Source: Acheta domesticus (Eukaryota; Arthropoda; Insecta; Orthoptera; Gryllidae). Taken from it: DNA of 64,000 nt. Below the pieces are notes generated by a model. It did no database searches. It was given only the letters and a program-made list of their open reading frames with translations, and was not told the origin of the DNA. Both the position numbers and the translations under genes were made by a program. Below are positions 58,278-64,000 of the stretch, piece by piece; position 1 is the stretch's first letter; every line of letters begins with the position of its first letter. The DNA lies in assembly GCA_031308135.1 (NCBI GenBank), contig JAHLJT010009436.1:157699976-157763975 (forward strand), read 5' to 3'.

Positions 58278-59194
58278 GTGCAACAGTTCCTTACCATATA
58301 CCTTATATACCAAGAGTAACATAAAACTTGCTGTTCCATAACGCAACACGTGAATAGCAACTATTTAATGGCGGCGGCTCTGTCCTGGGAGCCATGCCTT
58401 ATGAAGTGATGCGCTCACTGTGAGAATTCAGTCATTGCCCGCAGAATAAGAATATGTCAAACAACACAATCAAGTATTTGCATTTTTTGGTCAAAATAAA
58501 ATCTTTAACTTCTCCTGTGGTTTTCCTGATATCCTGTGTATATCACAAAACCAGACACCTTTCACGTGATCGCAAGCTGCTTCTTTTTATTTCACTGTGC
58601 ATTGGAAAGTAGCAATGTTGATTGGAATATCCGAATCCTGAATTCGAATCCTTCCTGAATCGAGTGAAATCAGGAAGACGTTCTCCCTACGTGAGAAGGA
58701 TTCATGTGCTGCCTCCGAATGTCTCGCATAAACTCAGAATGAACCCGTTTCCTTCATTTACCACAAGTATGCGCATTTACATTTAAGATAAGCGACAGTT
58801 TCACCCGTACAGGTGTGCGCGTCATGATTTGCCATCTCGCTCTCTGATCGCACCCCCTCCTCCGGACCCATCGTTTCTCGCCTTTGTTGGAGCGAGGCCG
58901 CGCCTTTATTAGAGGACTGCGGCAGACGACTCCTCCCGAAACAACTCCCCAAACAAGCAGGGACGATCAGAAAACATCAGGGGCCTGGGGCAGTTGATCA
59001 AGGGGGGGCCTCTTATGTCAAACAAAAAATTCCCTCCTCCTCTATTTCATAAACAATTCATTTCTGCCTGCATCAGAAATAACTTGTACGTTAAATTCCT
59101 GGACGCCACTGCGCACTGGTGTTCAAAATGCAGTCAATCCCGATCTCGTGTCAGCAGCGGTTGCGTTTCGTTCTTGATGGTCGCTATGCAGTGG
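58278..59194. other. No gene recognised
   Basis: Mixed sequence; nothing supported. Confidence 0.4.
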
Positions 59195-59362
59195 AATTCC
59201 GACTCAATTGGATAACGGCCGGCGCACATTTGTGGATATCAGAATTCAAATTCCAGCCACTATGTGCAAATAGGCCGTCCCGTTCCGCCTTGTCTTCCTA
59301 CTACTGCTTCAGTGTTCACACTACACACACACACACATTCACACACACACTGACACACACAC

Positions 59363-59394
<32 letters not shown>

Positions 59395-59430
59395 CAACAA
59401 TAACACCATCATCACCACCACCATCACCAG
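59195..59430 (+). mobile_element. Possible tRNA-derived SINE with CA/CAA/CAC tail
   Basis: A-box-like ACTCAATTGGATAAC (59202-59216) and B-box-like GAATTCAAATTCC (59242-59254) with T-arm-like flanks, then a short body and CA repeats (59322-59361), CAA repeats (59379-59400) and CAC/CAT-rich sequence. Resembles a SINE head but only one copy is visible. Confidence 0.4.
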
Positions 59431-59599
59431 AAGGACTAACATCACTATCACCAGCATCTCATACTATCTATTCACAAAGCAACCTTCATGTAGGCGTCAG
59501 CCTAAGGCTCACGAAACATTCGATCCGAGAAGCAAGCACGTGTACCGGGAGTTGGAAGTGAGCCGACAGCGCAGCTGAGAGAGTTACGGCCAGCGGGCC

Positions 59600-60400
59600 C
59601 GCGTACGATATTCGAGTGCGCAGCCTTGACAGTCGTGCCTTCCAAGAAGCGCGGCGCCGCTTTCTCGGCGCGAGACCTCCCTTGACCCTTCGGCGGAGGC
59701 GGCGGCGGCAACAGGTGGACGACGCCAGAGGCAGCAGCGGATCCCTCGCACCCTTCGCCTCCGCTCGGGGCGCCACCTGCGAGTGCGGCCCTCGGCTCTC
59801 GGCAGCCGCACAGGGCTCAGCACTGGGGTGGATGGTGCGCGACACTTTCTTCTACACCTGCCGTTTTCCCACCCACTCATTTCACCATTCACCCCATTAT
59901 AATGGACATCATTATCGTCACTGACAAATGCTCATCTATTCACTTGATCCTGCCGCCGCGTGGGGAGTGGGGTCCCAGGACCTCCCGGTCAGAGGGACTG
60001 CAGTGACATCAGTTGATGCCCAGAGCTATCTCTCCCGATCGGAAGGGTCTCCATGTGAAGATGTCAGCAATGGGTCTGCGTATGCTCCTCTACGGCGGTG
60101 TGGCGAGCGCGTTGAGGGTTTTGCGGAGTGGTGTGGTGCGGCGCGCCTTCCGCCAGCAAAGAGCCTCTGGGCAAGGGACAGGCCTCGGCGCACGCACGCT
60201 CTTCGCGCGGCGGGCACTGAGGCGCCGGAGAAGGGGCGCTGAAGCGCGGATGAGCGGGCGGAGCGGTGAGCCTTGGACTCGTTGCGCGCGTCATCAGCGG
60301 CAGCGGGGCGTGAGAGCGCCAGAGGAGGGCGGACTCGTGCCTCTCCCAGCGACTGCCACGGGCTGCTACTCGGACGGCCATTCAGCGGATCGGGAAAGAG
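59600..60400. other. CpG-rich region, no supported gene
   Basis: GC/CpG-rich in two blocks (59640-59830 and 60080-60360) around a SINE-A head. Frames up to 241 codons are open but Arg/Ala-rich and partly run through SINE-A. Confidence 0.5.
59946..60040 (-). mobile_element. SINE-A head fragment
   Basis: Only the tRNA-like head: GATCCTGCCGCC, CCAGGACCTCCCGGTCAGAG, GACTGCAGTGACATCAGTTG. Confidence 0.7.
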
Positions 60401-60409
60401 GGTTCAGGG

Positions 60410-60765
60410 TATCCACTCCTGCCACTGTAGCGCCTCTGACCGGGGGTCCTGGTTTCGAGTCCTCACTGTGGCAGGACACTCGCTACACAGCTAGGTCGAG
60501 CTCAGTCACTGTCTGGAGAATTCTTGTGGCCGGCCGCTCTGATCGGTGGTTTTCCGTGGTTTCTCCCATAAGCACCAGACGAACGCCTGAGAGCACCCTA
60601 ACAAGCAGGCCACGGGCCGCTTGCGATCTTTTCTTCTTCTTCCATGTCCTATCCTCACCTCTTACTTACACACACACTTACAGGCACTGCAACACATGCC
60701 GGGAGACCAGTCGAGAGCTTAGAGCGTGTCCCGGATGAGGAGTGCACCGCTGGTGGGAAATACCT
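60410..60765 (+). mobile_element. SINE-A copy, 3' part missing
   Basis: tRNA-like head with GCGCCTCTGACCGGG and GGTTTCGAGTCC (60451-60462), CACTGTGGCAGGAC, then AGAATTCTTGTGGCCGGCCG, TTTTCCGTGGTTTCTCCCAT, a short CA repeat, ATGCCGGGAGACCAGTCG, ending GCTGGTGGGAAATACCTC. Confidence 0.82.
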
Positions 60766-60904
60766 CGCTTTTTTAACCCAAAAAATAAAAAGATTTGGAA
60801 AACGGCCGAAAACGCCTTCACGCAAATCCTAGGAAACGCCCTGTAAGCCAGCTATCTAATAGATGATTGTGTTAAATTAATACCCAAACATATTATCAAA
60901 ATAT

Positions 60905-61612
60905 ATTCTCAAAATTTCCCAAGATGATAAATGCCGCGTTTGCTAGGAACACGTAGAAACCATTGATCATATTGTCTCAGCTTGTCCAATTCTAGCAAAG
61001 ACCGAATAATTGAAAAGACGCAACAGAGTCTGTAGTTACCTTTACTGGCAGAACTGTACCGCCCTCGAAGTTCCAAACACATGCCCCAAGTGGTACGAAC
61101 ACTCACCAAAACCGGTGACGTCTTTTGCATTGTGTATGATATTGTACGACCAACAAATTCAAACGGATCGCACGATAGCGGCAAACAAACCGGATATAGT
61201 AATCTGGGATTTGGAAAACAAAACCTTTTCTTCTTTTCAATGTTGCTGTACCTTGCGATCAAAAAGTCATTATCAAGAAGGTAGAGAAACGACTTAAATA
61301 CAAGAGTTTGGAAATCGAGTTCAGCCGAATGTGGGGCGTAAAAGCACAGGTCGTACCGATAGTCATCGGAGCTCTGGGAATTATTCCGCAAAATTTGTGT
61401 AAGGACTTAGCTAAACTCTCAGGTAAATCAAAAGAATAGGAAGTGCAAGAAATTGCTTTATTTGGAAAGCTCAAATTTTACGCAAAGTATTGTAGAGGCA
61501 CCGACACTCCCTAGATCTGCTCCTTAGATCTGCTCCCGGTCTGGTTGTAATCTGAAGTAGATTTTATTTTCAGCCGACTCATAACACATTTAGTCGTGAT
61601 GTAGTGTAACGA
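60905..61612 (+). mobile_element. Dong/R4-like LINE, 5'-truncated and mutated copy
   Basis: About 0.7 kb aligned to the 3' third of the long copy, beginning TCTCAAAATTTCCCAAGATG and ending GTCGTGATGTAGTGTAAC, followed by TAA repeats (61612-61683). No TAA array is evident at the 5' side, where AT-rich sequence adjoins. Confidence 0.88.
60912..61490 (+). pseudogene. Dong/R4-like endonuclease-domain pseudogene
   Basis: Reads KISQDDKCRVC, stop, EHVETIDHIVSACPILAKTE, stop, then LKRRNRVCSYLYWQNCTALE, NTCPKWYEHSPKPVTSF and NKPDIVIWDLENK, with a frameshift near 61235 and a later resumption at YKSLEIEFSRMWGVKAQVVP-like sequence. Relative to the long copy, the RHD motif is changed to RRN and two codons became stops, so it is older and inactive. 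The zinc-knuckle residues C, C, H and C remain. Confidence 0.85.
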
Positions 61613-61614
61613 TA

Positions 61615-61683
<69 letters not shown>
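61612..61683 (+). repeat. TAA microsatellite at the 3' end of the Dong-like copy
   Basis: GATAATAATGATAGTAATAA then uninterrupted TAA units. Confidence 0.95.
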
Positions 61684-61684
<1 letters not shown>

Positions 61685-63706
61685 AGAATAAGTCTCGTCC
61701 TCCTGCCCTCACTGGTCTGAAAGAATTAAATCTCTGTAATAATTTGGCGGGGCCTGTAGTCTAGTACAACTTCCCTCGCCCGAGTCTCGCGACTCGCCCG
61801 AGCGAAAAAATGTAACCACGAGCCGAAAAATAGAAAGCTGTGGGCAAAGTTTTGTTCCAGCCCCAGGATTACAAAAATTCATATCGATGTTCGTACACGC
61901 AATCGGCCCATGCGTCTCCATTTTCCTGCTCTTTAGCATACGCTAATGGCTCAACGACCGCAATACTAGAGAGAGTAGATGGTACCTGGTGATGCAAATG
62001 TGGAATGTCTAATTTCACGTCTGACACAGACGGGGCGCTAACGCAGCAATTCTGCATTACCTAATTATTCATTTCACGCTCTTGCAGATGTGAATTTTAG
62101 AATTTTTTCGAATCCTGAATCTATGTAAACTTATAAGTGAATGTTTTATTATTAAGACAATATTAAAATAAACAAAAACTTTAGGTAAAAGGTTTGTATA
62201 ATGAAATAAACATGAAAAACTTTAATGCCCATGTCTAAAATTGGGAATTATTTATTCACATTATTCTCAATATGTAGTTCAAAATTGAAAACTTATATGA
62301 AGTAATGAAATTCAAAACTTGTATTTACATGTACTTAGATTCAAATTAATTTTATTTATGCTTATCGTAGGAATTTTCTAATTAATTTGGAGTACTGTAT
62401 CAAAGAACGTACGGTTATTGTACCCAGTACATAACGGAAAGTGAAAAAGGAATCAATATTGTCTTCTAATGCAGAGTCATGTCTGTTTGCCATGGTATTC
62501 ACCGTCCTAATCAGAACTTGGCGTGTTTTTGAGAGAAATCACCTATAGGGGGATTTAAAATTGAGTCTCTTTCATGTTTGTTGAGTACCGCGCGCCATTC
62601 CAGCATTGTGCCTAACGCACGGGCGACGACCTGCTCCTGACCTTTACGCCGCCGTCACTTTCCCCGGCTGATTGGACTCTCACCCGCTCCGCAACCCATT
62701 CGTGCTACACCGAGCAATGCACTGCGCTCTGCAACAGGGATGCACAAACCTTTCAGTAGCCCCGGGACTCTGCAGTAGAGCGTGAAGTATAACGACATTT
62801 TGTAATTAGAACAAGGAAATAATTTTGAAGATGAGTGCCCTGTCGGTGAGTTTCAGAAAGAAAGGGGTATGGTAATGTATTAGTGTAAAAGTTGTTAAGC
62901 ATTAGAGTAATCAAAAATAGTTTTCACATTATCCGTTTTGATTGGTAACTAAATAAACAAGACCTTTACAACATTCAAGCACAAAAGACATTTCAAATTT
63001 TGTAAAATATTTTAATACAGATGAACTATCAACAGAAGAAAATGTTATTTCTTTTAATCGAATACAGGGACTAGGAGACGTCGATAACCTTTCGTTACTC
63101 TACAGAGATTTAATACTTTTTTCAGTACGTTCCAAATAAAAGATACGGCTAGTTTTTTCAAGAAGAATAAAAAATGAATTATCATGTGGTTATATAGAAT
63201 TTAATAATTTGATACATTTCAAAACCGCCAAGACAGTACATCAATTTACTGCATTACGTGGAAAATACTTTCTCGAGAGCGATGAATGGGCTTGCAAAAA
63301 GGTACAGTTCATAGTAATCAATCACAGTAATCGTACGGTTATCTGACAAAAAAATGCGAATACTCGTACCAACACAAATGCAGACTTTTTTGGCACTCAC
63401 AGCGGCAGATGAGTTATCCAGAGGTGAAATAAGATCTAAAAAGATAGAAGAAAGAACACTTTAAGTACATGAATTTTTTTAAAAAAGAACAAAATCTTTG
63501 GCATGAGTCTCGTAATATGCTGAACCACTCCGCTTTCTAGACGATCAAATCCCGGGCCAGAGTTTGTAAACCTTTGTTCAGAAGTGTCCACTTTGAATTC
63601 TCTGTTGGTCGTAAAGGAGCTGTAATGAAACGAAGGAGCTGCCAGGTCAAAATCTCAGCATGTCTCATTCACAAGCGCAGAGCTTTTTAAGATATTCGTT
63701 AACTCA
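61684..63706. other. No gene confirmed
   Basis: Mostly AT-rich; a GC-richer patch at 62590-62740. A minus-strand frame at 61869-62057 is discussed under findings as a weak exon candidate. Confidence 0.4.
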
Positions 63707-64000
63707 AGCAGTGGCGGTGGTGATGGTAGCAATGGCGATGACGGTGACGAGGGTGGTAGTTGTGGTGGTGGTGGTGGTGGTGGTGGCGGCGGCAGTGGTG
63801 GTGGCGGTGATGGCGGTGATGGAGATGGCGGAGATGGCGGTGACGCCGGTAGCGGCGGCAGAGCTGGTGGTGATGGTGTGGTGGTGGTGGTGTGATGGTG
63901 ACAGCGGCGGCGGGAGGGGTGGGTGGGGTTTGGTGGTGGTCGTGGTCTGGTGGCGGTGGTGTGGTGGTGGTGGCAGCGGCGGCGGGAGGATGGTGGTGGT
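63707..64000 (+). repeat. GGT/GGC trinucleotide repeat running off the window
   Basis: Imperfect GGTGGTGGC, GATGGCGGT and AGCGGCGGC units to the last base of the window. Confidence 0.92.

Overview
The window looks like repeat-dense, intergenic or large-intron DNA from an insect. No host protein-coding gene, rRNA gene or genuine tRNA gene could be identified. The evidence for an arthropod is: R4/Dong-, RTE- and CR1/jockey-type LINE remains; mariner-, piggyBac- and hAT-like DNA transposon remains; several tRNA-derived SINEs; a nuclear copy of an invertebrate-type mitochondrial cox1 fragment (TGA in tryptophan positions, strong AT bias); and AT-rich DNA punctuated by short, very GC/CpG-rich islands. 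A large polyneopteran-type genome (cockroach, termite, stick insect or locust) is a guess; nothing here fixes the species.

Layout. 1-4600: AT-rich DNA with pieces of one AT-rich interspersed repeat family and a GC island. 4.6-5.3 kb: a TAA microsatellite holding a truncated Dong-like LINE and a tRNA-derived SINE. 5.8-7.0 kb: CpG island. 8.6-13.7 kb, minus strand: a nearly full-length but broken RTE-type LINE next to the 3' half of a CR1/jockey-type LINE. 14.2 kb: perfect palindrome. 14.7-15.3 kb: full-length copy of the commonest repeat here, a tRNA-headed SINE of about 550 bp (called SINE-A). 16.2-18.5 kb, minus strand: a 5'-truncated Dong-like LINE with an open reading frame of about 700 codons. 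20.2-20.8 kb: foldback member of the AT-rich family. 21.1-22.3 kb: element with terminal inverted repeats and an 8-bp target duplication. 23-29 kb: SINE-A copies, one carrying a nested second SINE (SINE-B), and a piggyBac remnant. 30.1-30.9 kb: internally deleted mariner with both ends. 33-41 kb: CpG islands, SINE-A copies, a CCG repeat, a decayed multicopy arthropod gene-family copy and a 31-unit minisatellite. 45-49.5 kb: AT-family piece, 0.7-kb purine tract and a MITE. 50.9-56 kb: longest AT-family member, cox1 NUMT, a patchwork junction, a mariner tail, SINE-A and a 153-bp duplication. 59-61.7 kb: SINEs, a CpG island and a third Dong-like copy ending in TAA. 63.7-64.0 kb: GGT repeat running off the window.

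How it fits together. All three Dong-like copies end in TAA repeats and two are flanked by TAA on both sides, so TAA microsatellites appear to be the landing sites of this LINE. The RTE, CR1-like, mariner and piggyBac copies are all broken. SINE-A, seen in about eleven copies mostly on the minus strand, is the main short repeat and is itself a target for SINE-B. Most apparent open reading frames are artefacts of GC-rich low-complexity sequence or shared repeats and are not reported as genes. Assignments rest on motifs read by eye; no database search was possible.
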